Notes under the pieces: model-generated
Database searches by the model: none
Told to the model about the DNA's origin: nothing
What the model saw: the letters and a program-made list of their open reading frames with translations, nothing else
Assembly: GCF_022601875.1 (NCBI RefSeq)
Contig: NZ_JAKVIP010000002.1
Location: 138,089 to 202,088 of the forward strand
DNA length: 64,000 bases
Direction of reading: 5' to 3'
From: Chryseobacterium sp. SSA4.19
GTDB lineage: Bacteria; Bacteroidota; Bacteroidia; Flavobacteriales; Weeksellaceae
Position numbers and translations under genes: made by a program
Part shown: positions 35,877 to 44,732 of the stretch, piece after piece
How positions within the stretch are numbered: the first letter of the stretch is position 1
Layout of the letters: each line of letters starts with the position of its first letter

Positions 35877-37007
35877 TTAAAGTCTTTGACGGAGAACCGG
35901 TACTACCGATTTTTTCCATTCATAAAAATCTCCAGCGAGAATATGCTCCCTGGCTACTTTTACCAGCTCCAGATAAAATGCTAAGTTATGAATTGAAGCG
36001 ATCTGTTTTGCCAGATATTCCTTAGAAACGAATAAATGCCTTACATAAGCTTTAGAATATTCGCTGTCCACAAAGCTTGTTCCGAACTCATCCAGCGGTG
36101 AAAAGTCTTTCTTCCACTTTTCATTTTTCATATTCATAACACCTTTCCAGGTAAACAGCATCGCATTCCTTGCATTTCTTGTCGGCATTACGCAATCCAT
36201 CATATCAATTCCCAGGCCGATAGATTCCAGAATATTCCACGGAGTTCCAACTCCCATCAGATACCTTGGCTTCTCTTTTGGCAGAATATCTGTCACCTCA
36301 TCTGTGATTCTGTACATTTCTTCCTCAGGTTCTCCTACTGAAAGCCCTCCGATGGCATTTCCTTCTGCACCGGATTCCGCTATGACTTCAGCAGAAATTT
36401 TTCTTAAATCCGAATAGGTTGAACCCTGAACAATTGGGAAAAGCCGTTGCTTATAATCGTATAGTTCGGGATTTTTTTCGTTCCATTCAATACATCTTTT
36501 CAGCCAGCGGTGGGTAAGTTCCATAGAAGCTTTTGCCTGGTTGTATTCGCATGGATAGGCTACGCATTCATCAAAAGCCATAAAAATATCTGCCCCAATC
36601 TGCCTTTGGATTTCCATAGATTTTTCCGGAGAAAACATATGATAACTTCCGTCAATATGGGATTTGAACCGGGCACCTTCTTCAGACATTTTTCTGCTGC
36701 TTGCTAACGAAAACACCTGGAAGCCACCTGAATCGGTTAAAATCGGGAGATCCCAATTCATAAATTTATGTAAGCCACCTGCTTCCTGCATGACATCCAT
36801 TCCCGGACGTAGATACAAATGATAGGTATTGCCTAAAATAATCTGGGCTTTTATATCATCTTTCAATTCTCTCTGATGAACGGTTTTCACACTGGCGACC
36901 GTTCCTACAGGCATGAAAATCGGAGTCTGGATCTTACCGTGGTCTGTGGTAATCTCTCCGGCCCTTGCCTTTCCTTCAGAAGTTTTTTCTATATTAAAAA
37001 ATTTCAT
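35877..37007 (-). CDS. tgt: Queuine/preQ1 tRNA-guanine transglycosylase lacking the zinc cysteines
   Basis: 376 residues. Exchanges G34 of GUN anticodons for preQ1. Seen: GNTYHLYLRPG, ILTDSGGFQVFSL (catalytic Asp), GGLSVGEPEEEMY, GVGTPWNI and GIDMMDCVMPTRNAR (nucleophile Asp). The region that in Zymomonas Tgt reads with a CxCxxC zinc cluster is FGTSFVDSEYSKAYVRHLF here: the three Cys are missing though the later SIHN His remains. From memory other Bacteroidota Tgt share this. Function is likely intact because the catalytic core is complete. Confidence 0.95.
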   Translation of the reverse strand: MKFFNIEKTSEGKARAGEITTDHGKIQTPIFMPVGTVASVKTVHQRELKDDIKAQIILGNTYHLYLRPGMDVMQEAGGLHKFMNWDLPILTDSGGFQVFSLASSRKMSEEGARFKSHIDGSYHMFSPEKSMEIQRQIGADIFMAFDECVAYPCEYNQAKASMELTHRWLKRCIEWNEKNPELYDYKQRLFPIVQGSTYSDLRKISAEVIAESGAEGNAIGGLSVGEPEEEMYRITDEVTDILPKEKPRYLMGVGTPWNILESIGLGIDMMDCVMPTRNARNAMLFTWKGVMNMKNEKWKKDFSPLDEFGTSFVDSEYSKAYVRHLFVSKEYLAKQIASIHNLAFYLELVKVAREHILAGDFYEWKKSVVPVLRQRL

Positions 37008-37078
37008 TCGTCTATGTTTTTATTCACCATCATTGACACGTTATGCTTGTGTAGGATGGAACACATTCTGCATCTGCA

Positions 37079-37450
37079 TTATCTCGTTATATTCGGGATA
37101 TTCCCATTTTTCTTTAATTCATCTTTTACATACTGATCAGCCTTGGGATCCTTTTCCAATACTATTCTCTGGGCTTCCTCAGCAATTCCGTTCATCTTTT
37201 CCTTGATGACATAATATTTGAAACTATCAATAAAATCCTGAGGCTTTACGTTATGGGATTTGAGGACATACCTTGTCCCCGCTTCCAGGTTAGCATTCGG
37301 ATACATGAAAGTTGCCTGATCATTGATGGTAAGGTCGGCTAAAATTTGTGCCATCTGATCTTTCGATACAAGATTTTTAGGCTTGTCGATATAGCTTCCT
37401 CCGCAGGAAACCATAAAAATCAGCATACAAATAAAGATTATTTTTTTCAT
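37079..37450 (-). CDS. DUF4296 family lipoprotein
   Basis: 123 residues from the ATG at 37450; signal MKKIIFICMLIFMVSC with lipid-anchor Cys16. Mature part is helical: DQMAQILADLTINDQATF, FIDSFKYYVIKEKMNGIAEEAQR. DUF4296 is a Bacteroidota family of unknown function. Its start overlaps the stop of the upstream glycosyltransferase as ATGA (37447-37450), implying translational coupling. Confidence 0.85.
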   Translation of the reverse strand: MKKIIFICMLIFMVSCGGSYIDKPKNLVSKDQMAQILADLTINDQATFMYPNANLEAGTRYVLKSHNVKPQDFIDSFKYYVIKEKMNGIAEEAQRIVLEKDPKADQYVKDELKKNGNIPNITR

Positions 37451-38163
37451 AGCCTGTTGATTATCGATTTCCATTTTAAATTTAGTACCCCGAAAACAGC
37501 TTCATGAATAATTCCTCCGTTCATTTTACTTTCCCCTAAGATCCTGTTGGTAAAAATAATAGGCACCTCAACAATCTTAAACCCTTTTTTAAAAGCCCGG
37601 AATTTCATTTCGATCTGAAACCCGTATCCTTTCAGTTTAACATTATCAAGCCCTATTTCTTCCAGCACTCTTCTTGAAAAGCAGACAAATCCTGCTGTTG
37701 TATCATGCGCCGGAAGTCCTAAAACAAATCTCACATATTTTGAAGCGAAATAAGAAAGCAATACTCGTCCCATAGGCCAGTTTACCACATTCACTCCTTT
37801 TGAGTATCTTGAACCTACAGCCATATCCGACTGCAGACAGGCTTCATAAAGTTTCGGAAGGTCCTTAGGATTATGGGAAAAATCGGCATCCATTTCAAAA
37901 ATATAATCATACTGGTTTTCAATAGCCCATCTGAATCCGTGAATGTAGGCTTTTCCAAGACCATCTTTGATTTTCCTGACTGACAGGTGCAGATGGTGTG
38001 GAAATTTTTTCTGCAGATCCTTTACCAATTCTGCTGTTCCGTCAGGAGAAGAATCATCCACCACCAAAATATGAAAGTCATCTTCCAACGCAAAAACCGC
38101 GGAAATAATATTTTCAATATTTTCCTTTTCGTTGTAAGTAGGAATAATGACCAGTTTTTTCAT
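37447..38163 (-). CDS. Polyprenol monophosphomannose synthase-like GT2 glycosyltransferase
   Basis: 238 residues from the ATG at 38163; the longer frame to 38208 is rejected because a -7 box lies at 38173-38180. Dpm1-type GT-A fold: VIPTYNEKENIENII, VVDDSSPDGTAELV, EMDADFSHNPKDLP (DxD-like metal site) and GSRYSKG. No C-terminal membrane spans, as in the soluble Dpm1 class. It would charge polyprenyl phosphate with a hexose for envelope glycosylation, plausibly of secreted proteins. First gene of the four-gene minus-strand run. Confidence 0.88.
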   Translation of the reverse strand: MKKLVIIPTYNEKENIENIISAVFALEDDFHILVVDDSSPDGTAELVKDLQKKFPHHLHLSVRKIKDGLGKAYIHGFRWAIENQYDYIFEMDADFSHNPKDLPKLYEACLQSDMAVGSRYSKGVNVVNWPMGRVLLSYFASKYVRFVLGLPAHDTTAGFVCFSRRVLEEIGLDNVKLKGYGFQIEMKFRAFKKGFKIVEVPIIFTNRILGESKMNGGIIHEAVFGVLNLKWKSIINRL

Positions 38164-38172
38164 TTCAGTGTG

Positions 38173-38180
38173 CAAAGATA
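38173..38180 (-). promoter_or_regulatory. -7 box TATCTTTG for the GT2-DUF4296-tgt-permease run
   Basis: Exact TAnnTTTG on the minus strand, nine bases before the ATG at 38163; supports that start. Confidence 0.5.
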
Positions 38181-38217
38181 GTTTATTTAACCTTTTTATT
38201 TTATACAAAATAATCTA

Positions 38218-38225
38218 TAATTTTG
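38218..38225 (+). promoter_or_regulatory. -7 box TAATTTTG for the DUF4271-hemD unit
   Basis: Exact TAnnTTTG 13 bases before the TTG start at 38239. Confidence 0.5.
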
Positions 38226-38238
38226 CAAAAAATTTCCG

Positions 38239-38907
38239 TTGCCACGATCACAACATTTTATCAATCAAATAAGAATCCCTGAAAATAACGACTGGGTTAT
38301 CTTTATATTGCTGGGCTGTATCTTTTTGTATCTTTTTATGATGAATATCGTAGAAAGAGAAGCGAACCTTAAAGACTTCCTTCTCCAAAAATATTTTGAT
38401 GCCAGCAACAACCTGCCGAGCTGGGTGATTACATCATGCGTTATTGTCCTGACGCTGTCTGTTCTTATTTCACAATACCTGCCAATCGTTCCAAAATACG
38501 CGGCAGATCTGCAGATTTTTGGTTATCAAATGAATAAATTCGGATTTTGTCTGCTTGCGATCATCTTCTTTTATATCACAAAATCAGGTCTTGGATTTTT
38601 ATTTTATCAAAGTATCGGTGACGGAAAAAAATGGAGCATTTTTTATTTTACATCTACAAAATTTTACTTTGTCCTATCCTTTTTGCTGTTTATTTTATGT
38701 GTGACCCATTATTATTTCCCAATCGACAGAAATAAAATGTTTTTATATTATTTGTTGTTCTTTTCTTTCGTGTTCATTTTCAAGGTTTTTTTCTATTTAT
38801 TTCACAAAAACAACATCTTACCTGAAAAATGGTATTATAAATTTTTGTATATTTGCACCCTCCAAATAGCACCCCTTTTACTGCTTTGGAAATTATTATT
38901 TTTTTAA
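38239..38907 (+). CDS. DUF4271 family membrane protein (TTG start)
   Basis: 222 residues if translation begins at the TTG at 38239; the next in-frame ATG (around 38339) would cut into the first membrane span. The -7 box at 38218-38225 supports the TTG. About six spans. DUF4271 is a Bacteroidota family of unknown function whose gene precedes hemD, as here (eight bases apart). A role in the envelope or heme supply is guesswork. Confidence 0.8.
   Translation: MPRSQHFINQIRIPENNDWVIFILLGCIFLYLFMMNIVEREANLKDFLLQKYFDASNNLPSWVITSCVIVLTLSVLISQYLPIVPKYAADLQIFGYQMNKFGFCLLAIIFFYITKSGLGFLFYQSIGDGKKWSIFYFTSTKFYFVLSFLLFILCVTHYYFPIDRNKMFLYYLLFFSFVFIFKVFFYLFHKNNILPEKWYYKFLYICTLQIAPLLLLWKLLFF
38848..38855 (+). 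promoter_or_regulatory. -7 box TATATTTG inside DUF4271, for hemD
   Basis: Exact TAnnTTTG 60 bases before the hemD start, within the upstream gene; may give hemD its own transcript. Confidence 0.35.
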
Positions 38908-38915
38908 TAAAGTTA

Positions 38916-39659
38916 ATGATGAGAATAAAGTCTATTTTGGTATCTCAACCAGCCCCTAGTGAGTCATCTCCCTATCTGGATATTGCAAAGAAGGAGAAAA
39001 TAAAGATTGATTTCCGTCCATTCATTCATGTGGAAGGAGCCGATAATAAAGAACTAAGAACACAGAAGATCGATCTTACGCAATATACCGGAATTATTTT
39101 CACAAGTAAGAATGCGATAGACCATTATTTCAGATTAGCTGAAGAACTGCGTTTTGCAGTACCTGATACGATGCGTTATATCTGCCAGTCTGAGGCTATT
39201 GCGAACTATCTTCAGAAACACATTGTATACAGAAAAAGAAAGATCAGCTTTGGGGAAAAAAATTTTTCAGATCTGCTGCCTCTTTTTAAGAAATTTCCAG
39301 GGGAAAAATATTTATTACCGTCTTCGGATGTGTTAAGCCCTGATATTGTAAAAACAATGGAAGCTTCTAATGTAGACTGGAAAAGAGCCATCATGTACAG
39401 AACGGTTTGCAGTGATTTAACAGACATCAACATCAAAGATTATGACATGTTAATTTTCTTCAGCCCACAGGGAATCAAATCATTACATCAGAATTTCCCG
39501 GAATTCAAGCAGGAAGATACTAAAATAGGAGTCTTCGGAACCACGACTTTGGCTGCCGCGGAGGAATCTGGATTAACCGTAAATTTAATGGCTCCAACCA
39601 AAGAAACTCCATCCATGACCATGGCACTGGAAAAATATATTAAAGCGCTTCATAAGTAG
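38916..39659 (+). CDS. hemD: Uroporphyrinogen-III synthase
   Basis: 247 residues from the ATG at 38916 (38919 is equally possible). Cyclises hydroxymethylbilane to uroporphyrinogen III for heme synthesis. The family is poorly conserved; visible are KSILVSQPAPSESSPYLD, TGIIFTSKNAIDHYF, MRYICQSEAIANYL, YLLPSSDVLSPDIVKTM and YDMLIFFSPQGIKSL followed by GVFGTTTLAAAEESG. The frame upstream to 38853 overlaps DUF4271 and is rejected. Ends at a good terminator. Confidence 0.92.
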   Translation: MMRIKSILVSQPAPSESSPYLDIAKKEKIKIDFRPFIHVEGADNKELRTQKIDLTQYTGIIFTSKNAIDHYFRLAEELRFAVPDTMRYICQSEAIANYLQKHIVYRKRKISFGEKNFSDLLPLFKKFPGEKYLLPSSDVLSPDIVKTMEASNVDWKRAIMYRTVCSDLTDINIKDYDMLIFFSPQGIKSLHQNFPEFKQEDTKIGVFGTTTLAAAEESGLTVNLMAPTKETPSMTMALEKYIKALHK

Positions 39660-39680
39660 GTTTACTATAAAAATATACCT

Positions 39681-39715
39681 AACCGTCTTTTCATACAGGA
39701 AAGATGGTTTTTTTT
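39681..39715 (+). terminator. Terminator after hemD
   Basis: Stem AACCGTCTTTTC / GAAAGATGGTT (one G-T pair) and a run of nine T. Confidence 0.88.
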
Positions 39716-39719
39716 TAAT

Positions 39720-39727
39720 TACATTTG
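39720..39727 (+). promoter_or_regulatory. -7 box TACATTTG for oligopeptidase B
   Basis: Exact TAnnTTTG 18 bases before the ATG at 39746, directly after the hemD terminator. Confidence 0.5.
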
Positions 39728-39745
39728 AACAAGAATTAATATTGA

Positions 39746-41794
39746 ATGGAAGCTCCACAGGCAAAAAAAATAGAAAAAATACTCGAAATACACGGTGACA
39801 AAAGGATTGACAATTATTTCTGGCTCAATGAAAGAGAAAATCCTGAAGTGATTAAATACCTTGAAGAAGAAAATGCGTACGCCGATGCCGTAATGAAAGA
39901 TACCGAATCCTTTCAGGAGGAACTCTTCGAAGAAATGAAAGCCCGTTACAAAAAAGATGACGAATCCCTGCCTTATTTTTTTAACGAATACTGGTATATC
40001 GTACGTTATGAAGAAGGAAAAGAATATCCGATATTCTGCAGAAAATACAAAAGCTTAGAGAGTGAAGAAGAAATTATTCTGGATGTTAATGTACTGGCAG
40101 AAAACGAAAGCTATTTTGAAGTAGGAAGTGTGGCAGTTGCCCCCAATAACGAACTGGCTTCTTTCTCATCCGATAATGTGAGCCGAAGAATCTACAGCAT
40201 CAATTTCAAGAATTTAAAAACAGGAGAAATCCTTCCTGATAAAATTGAAAACACGACCGGAAAAGCTGTATGGGCGAATGATAATGAATATGTCTTCTAT
40301 ATCAGGAAAGATGAAAGCCTGCGTGCATTTAAGGTGTACAGGCATAAAATCGGTACTGACACCTCTGAAGATGTCCTGATCTTTCATGAAGAGGATGATA
40401 CTTTTGACGTGAATGTTTTCAAGACAAAATCAATGGAATACATTTTCATTGCAAGCTCAAGTACGATTTCAGACGAGCACAGGTTTATTCCTTCATACAA
40501 TGTTTTTACAGACTGGACAATCATTCAGCCGCGTATTGACGATCTGGAATATTCAGTGGAACATTATGAAGATGAATTTTATATCATCACCAATGCAGAT
40601 GATGCTTTTAATTTTAAGCTGGTAAAAACTAAGATCAGCAATTGCGGAATGGAAAACTGGGTCGATGTTATCCCTCACCGCCCCGAAGTTTTGCTCGAAG
40701 GTTTTGAAATTTTTAAAAACTATCTGGTTCTTGAAGAGCGGGAAGAAGGTCTGTTACAGATAAAAATTATTGACGAGAAAATTCAGGAATCGTATTACCT
40801 GCCTTTCTCAGATCCCACGTATACCGCTTACATCGGTGTTAACCTGGAGTTTGATACAGAGATATTGCGCTACGGATATACATCTTTAACACAGCCAAGC
40901 TCTACATACGAATACAATATGAAGGAAAAAACTACCCAGCTCCTGAAACAGCAGGAAGTTCTCGGCGGAAAATTCATGGCGGAGAATTATATTTCCGAAA
41001 GGATATGGGCAGATTCAAGAGATGGAAAGGTTAAGATTCCGATCTCATTGGTCTATCATAAGGACACCAAAAAAACGGCAGACACTCCCATTCTGTTATA
41101 CGGTTATGGAAGTTACGGACACACGGTGGATGCAAGCTTTTCCAATGTAAGGCTGTCGATTTTAGACAGAGGATTTATTTATGCCATTGCCCATATCAGA
41201 GGAGGAGAATATTTGGGAAGAGAATGGTATGAAGACGGAAAAATGCTGTTTAAGAAAAATACGTTCTTTGATTTTATTGATGCCGGAAAGTTTTTGGTTA
41301 AGGAAAATTACACGTCTTCAAAACACCTTTACGCAATGGGAGGAAGCGCAGGAGGATTATTGGTTGGAGCGGTCATGAATTATGAACCGGCTTTATTCAA
41401 CGGAATTGTAGCACAGGTTCCTTTTGTGGATGTTGTTACCACAATGCTGGATGAAACCATTCCTTTGACTACCGGAGAATATGACGAATGGGGAAATCCG
41501 AACGAAGAGGAATATTACCATTACATGAAATCTTATTCACCCTATGATAATATAGAGACTAAAAGATATCCTAATATTCTGATCACAACCGGGCTTCATG
41601 ATTCTCAGGTACAATATTGGGAACCGGCCAAATGGACCGCCAAATTAAGAGAAATGAAAACGGATGATAATATCCTGATATTCAAAACCGACATGAGCGC
41701 AGGCCACGGCGGGGCGAGCGGAAGGTTTGAATCATTGAAAGAAGACGCTTTGGAATATGCGTTTTTATTAAAGTTAGAAAAATTATTAAAATAA
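39746..41794 (+). CDS. ptrB: Oligopeptidase B-like S9A serine peptidase
   Basis: 682 residues, the usual length for oligopeptidase B. Beta-propeller first ~400 residues, then an alpha/beta hydrolase domain: ILLYGYGSYGHTVDASFS, IAHIRGGEYLGREWYEDG, nucleophile Ser in YAMGGSAGGLLVG, catalytic Asp in TGLHDSQVQYWEP and His in SAGHGGASGR. No signal peptide, so cytoplasmic. Cleaves peptides after basic residues in the family. Its stop is immediately followed, in the same frame, by a broken small reading frame. Confidence 0.94.
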   Translation: MEAPQAKKIEKILEIHGDKRIDNYFWLNERENPEVIKYLEEENAYADAVMKDTESFQEELFEEMKARYKKDDESLPYFFNEYWYIVRYEEGKEYPIFCRKYKSLESEEEIILDVNVLAENESYFEVGSVAVAPNNELASFSSDNVSRRIYSINFKNLKTGEILPDKIENTTGKAVWANDNEYVFYIRKDESLRAFKVYRHKIGTDTSEDVLIFHEEDDTFDVNVFKTKSMEYIFIASSSTISDEHRFIPSYNVFTDWTIIQPRIDDLEYSVEHYEDEFYIITNADDAFNFKLVKTKISNCGMENWVDVIPHRPEVLLEGFEIFKNYLVLEEREEGLLQIKIIDEKIQESYYLPFSDPTYTAYIGVNLEFDTEILRYGYTSLTQPSSTYEYNMKEKTTQLLKQQEVLGGKFMAENYISERIWADSRDGKVKIPISLVYHKDTKKTADTPILLYGYGSYGHTVDASFSNVRLSILDRGFIYAIAHIRGGEYLGREWYEDGKMLFKKNTFFDFIDAGKFLVKENYTSSKHLYAMGGSAGGLLVGAVMNYEPALFNGIVAQVPFVDVVTTMLDETIPLTTGEYDEWGNPNEEEYYHYMKSYSPYDNIETKRYPNILITTGLHDSQVQYWEPAKWTAKLREMKTDDNILIFKTDMSAGHGGASGRFESLKEDALEYAFLLKLEKLLK

Positions 41795-41799
41795 TTTTA

Positions 41800-41980
41800 T
41801 GGTTCTTCTTGTTATTTTTTAGGCGTTGCCATTGTTTATTATCTTTTTCAAAAAAATAAGATTAGCAGAATGGAAAAGCAAGAATATTTGCAGAACAAAA
41901 AGCACGAAAAGTTTGAGCAACATCCTAGATCTTGCCAGAAAACAAGACGCTGCAAAATGAGAATAGGAAAAAGTAAATAA
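41800..41980 (+). pseudogene. Small membrane-anchored reading frame broken by a one-base T deletion
   Basis: ATG at 41800 begins MVLLVIF and then stops. Adding one T to the six-T run at about 41816 would continue it as LGVAIVYYLFQKNKISRMEK and on to a TAA at 41978-41980, giving ~60 residues: one membrane span and a basic tail. The hydrophobic run continuing across the shift is the evidence. It could be a true pseudogene, a phase-variable tract or a sequencing error. Family not recognised. Confidence 0.4.
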
Positions 41981-42012
41981 AAATAACAATTTGGAAAATT
42001 GAGATATACATT

Positions 42013-42357
42013 ATGACTAACGAATCAGAATACTGGCAAAAGATACAACAGTTTTTCATTGAAAATTTTGAGACTGAAAAAGATGCTCCGATTGAAACCT
42101 ATTTATTCCTGATCGGGCTGCAGGAATTGGGGAGCGGACAGCAGAAATACACAAAAGACGACAAAGTGAACCTCCTGCATATTGCAGTCTGCAGATTGCT
42201 GGAACCTTTTGGATATTATAAATTTTCGCATTATGATGATGACGGATATCCTCATTTTGAAGAGAAGGAAAAGCTTCCGGAACTGAAGCCCAATGAACAG
42301 CAGATCCTGATGAAAAAAGCGATTATCCAATATTTTCAGGATGAAGAATTGATTTAA
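42013..42357 (+). CDS. Conserved-looking hypothetical protein
   Basis: 114 residues, soluble, acidic, no signal peptide. Helical start (EYWQKIQQFFIENFETE), a segment IETYLFLIGLQELGSGQQKYTKDDKVNLLHIAVCRLLEPFGYY split by no low-complexity sequence, and a His/Asp-rich turn (KFSHYDDDGYPHFEEKEK). Normal codon use for the window and a strong downstream hairpin argue it is a real gene. I do not recognise the family and assign no function. Confidence 0.75.
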   Translation: MTNESEYWQKIQQFFIENFETEKDAPIETYLFLIGLQELGSGQQKYTKDDKVNLLHIAVCRLLEPFGYYKFSHYDDDGYPHFEEKEKLPELKPNEQQILMKKAIIQYFQDEELI

Positions 42358-42360
42358 TAA

Positions 42361-42390
42361 AAACGGAAAGTAAAATTACTTTCCGTTTTT
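42361..42390. terminator. Bidirectional terminator between hypothetical and SRPBCC genes
   Basis: Stem AAACGGAAAGT / ACTTTCCGTTT with AT loop and A/T flanks for both convergent genes. Confidence 0.9.
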
Positions 42391-42391
42391 A

Positions 42392-42880
42392 TTACTTATC
42401 AGCTATTATTTCTTCCAGCTGTTTCAGGCCTGTGGTAAAGCCTTGTTCAAATCCCATTTCAAGAATCTTATTCATTTCCTCCTCAGAACGGAAATGAATA
42501 TTAATTGTTACCTTAGTCCCTTCTTCCACTCCTGTAAAACCGAACAGCCATTTTGCCTTCAAATCTTCGTCAGGTTTTCCGGTTTCATCACATAAAGCAG
42601 TAGTAACGTCAAAGCTTCGGTGTTCAGTAATTTCCCCGTATTTCATCTGTGCAACTTGTTTTTCCCCGGCCGGACCAATCATTGAATACAGCCACATCCC
42701 GCCTTCTTTAAAATCCTGACTTACTGTCCGGCATTCCCATGGCTCCGGAGCCCACCATTGATCCAGCAATGTTGCCTGGGTAAAACAGTTCCATACTTTA
42801 ACAGCATCAGCAGCAAATAGGGTCATTACATAAATACTGTTTGCCTTAAAATCTTTGTTAAATATAATATCAGATCTCAT
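42392..42880 (-). CDS. SRPBCC/AHSA1 domain protein
   Basis: 162 residues with one START-like helix-grip domain: AADAVKVWNCFTQATLLDQWWAP, then GGMWLYSMIGPAG, YGEITEHRSF, LFGFTGVEEGTKVTINIHF and the long C-terminal helix ending GLKQLEEIIADK. Homologues (AHSA1/YndB group) bind hydrophobic ligands in a cavity; ligand unknown. The gene stands alone between a terminator and a 200-base AT-rich gap with no recognised promoter boxes. Confidence 0.88.
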   Translation of the reverse strand: MRSDIIFNKDFKANSIYVMTLFAADAVKVWNCFTQATLLDQWWAPEPWECRTVSQDFKEGGMWLYSMIGPAGEKQVAQMKYGEITEHRSFDVTTALCDETGKPDEDLKAKWLFGFTGVEEGTKVTINIHFRSEEEMNKILEMGFEQGFTTGLKQLEEIIADK

Positions 42881-43080
42881 ATTAACGGTTTGTTTAATGA
42901 CTAATTTTTAAATATTCTGAAAATTCTTCTATTAAAGATAACCAAAAGTTTAATAAATAAATGTTAAAAAACATTCTTTTAAGAACAATTACACAATTTT
43001 ATAGCTTATTTCTTGTTTAGCAAATCATAAAATGATTAATTTTAACAGTATATTTCTTTAAAAATTATAAATAAAAACAC

Positions 43081-44628
43081 ATGAATAATAAATTCATCCC
43101 GATAATATCTGTGTTCATGACAATCTCACTGATTGTATTCGTAACGCTGCAGTTTTATTGGCTGAAAAGGTATTACGGCGCATTGGATCAGGACTTTTCC
43201 TCCAAAGTATATTCTGCGCTGGAAAATACTTCAAAAATCATGGGTGAGGTAGAAGTAGATAAATACCTCAATATCGATAATAAAAATTTCAGGAATAACA
43301 TTCTTGCCAACAGTAGCCAGCCTTCATTAACCGCCGTTCAGCAGGTTGAAGATTCCGGTACTCAGAGGCAGATCGTCTATTCAAAAAACATTATTGAGAA
43401 AAATCAGCTACCACTCTCTCAAAAAGGGGATTCTTTAAAGCTAACGACCTTATATTCAGACGAAGCTTCCTATAAGATCAAAAGGGACACGACAAGACGT
43501 GAGCTTCTCACTGCCGATCTTAACAGGGACATTGAAAACGGTGATTATGCCATGAAAGAATTTGTAAAAGTCAACGGCAATAATTTGCCCATCACAAAAA
43601 GAGTAGACAAAAAGATCCTTGATTCCGTCATCACGAAAGAACTGAGAATAAGAGGAATTTCAGCAACCTTCGGATATGGGATTACGGATAAAGGCAACAA
43701 GCTGACCAGCATTGTCAATAAGCTGTATACCGAGAAAAAAGATAACAATACCTACAGCTATCCTTTGTTCACCGATTCCAAGGAAAGAACTTTATATACA
43801 TTGGCGCTGGTATTCCCAAAAAAGGAGTATTCCCTGGCGATGAACAACTGGCCTATGCTTCTGGGAACTTTTCTTTCATTGCTGACAATCCTGGGTATCT
43901 ACATCATTTCAATCAATTATATGATGAGGCAGAAAAAGCTGGCAGAAGTAAAAACGGATTTCATCAACAATATGTCTCATGAATTCAAGACGCCTTTGGC
44001 CACAATTTCTGTAGCCACTGATTCTTTGGCCAATGATAAGATTGCGACCAACCCTGATAAAGTTAAATATTATTCCGAACTGATTAAGCAGGAAAATTTA
44101 CGGATGAAAAAACAGGTGGAAAACGTTCTGAATATGTCTAAGCTTGAGAGGAATGAGGTCAACTTATTTTTAAAAGAAGCCAATGTAAGAGAGCTGATCA
44201 GAAAGACTACGGAATCTTTCAACCTGATTATCCAGCAACGAAACGGCACATTGAAACAGGAATTCAATGCCACGAAGTATATCTTTAAAATTGATGAATT
44301 CCACATTTCCAATATGCTGGTAAACCTGCTTGACAATGCCAATAAATATTCACCGGAGACTCCTGAAATTTCAATAAAAACCAGCAACGAAGGGAATTGG
44401 TACGTCATTGAGATTTCAGATAAAGGAATGGGAATGGAAACGCAGAACAAAACTAAAATATTTGAGAAGTTCTTCAGGGAAGAAACCGGAAATATCCATA
44501 ATGTAAAAGGGCAGGGTCTGGGTCTTTCCTATGTTAAAAAGATTGTAGAACTTCATAAAGGACAGATCATTGTGGATTCCCAAAAAGATAAAGGAAGTAC
44601 ATTTACTATAAAACTGCCAATGGGCTAG
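43081..44628 (+). CDS. Membrane sensor histidine kinase
   Basis: 515 residues. Spans at about 6-25 and 259-280 flank a periplasmic sensing domain of ~230 residues with no recognised fold. Cytoplasmic HisKA has the phosphorylated His300 in NNMSHEFKTPLATIS; the ATP-binding domain shows N box NLLDNANKYSPE, G1 DKGMGME, F box KFFREE and G2 GQGLGLSYV. Pairs with the OmpR-type regulator 104 bases downstream; the pair resembles RprX/RprY of Bacteroides and Porphyromonas in layout. The signal is not known. Confidence 0.93.
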   Translation: MNNKFIPIISVFMTISLIVFVTLQFYWLKRYYGALDQDFSSKVYSALENTSKIMGEVEVDKYLNIDNKNFRNNILANSSQPSLTAVQQVEDSGTQRQIVYSKNIIEKNQLPLSQKGDSLKLTTLYSDEASYKIKRDTTRRELLTADLNRDIENGDYAMKEFVKVNGNNLPITKRVDKKILDSVITKELRIRGISATFGYGITDKGNKLTSIVNKLYTEKKDNNTYSYPLFTDSKERTLYTLALVFPKKEYSLAMNNWPMLLGTFLSLLTILGIYIISINYMMRQKKLAEVKTDFINNMSHEFKTPLATISVATDSLANDKIATNPDKVKYYSELIKQENLRMKKQVENVLNMSKLERNEVNLFLKEANVRELIRKTTESFNLIIQQRNGTLKQEFNATKYIFKIDEFHISNMLVNLLDNANKYSPETPEISIKTSNEGNWYVIEISDKGMGMETQNKTKIFEKFFREETGNIHNVKGQGLGLSYVKKIVELHKGQIIVDSQKDKGSTFTIKLPMG

Positions 44629-44732
44629 AATAGGTACAATTATTAATTAATAAATATCAGCAACCAAACAATAAATATAGGAGAAGAGCATGGCCAGTCC
44701 ATTCTTATTATTAATCTTTAAAAGAATAAATT

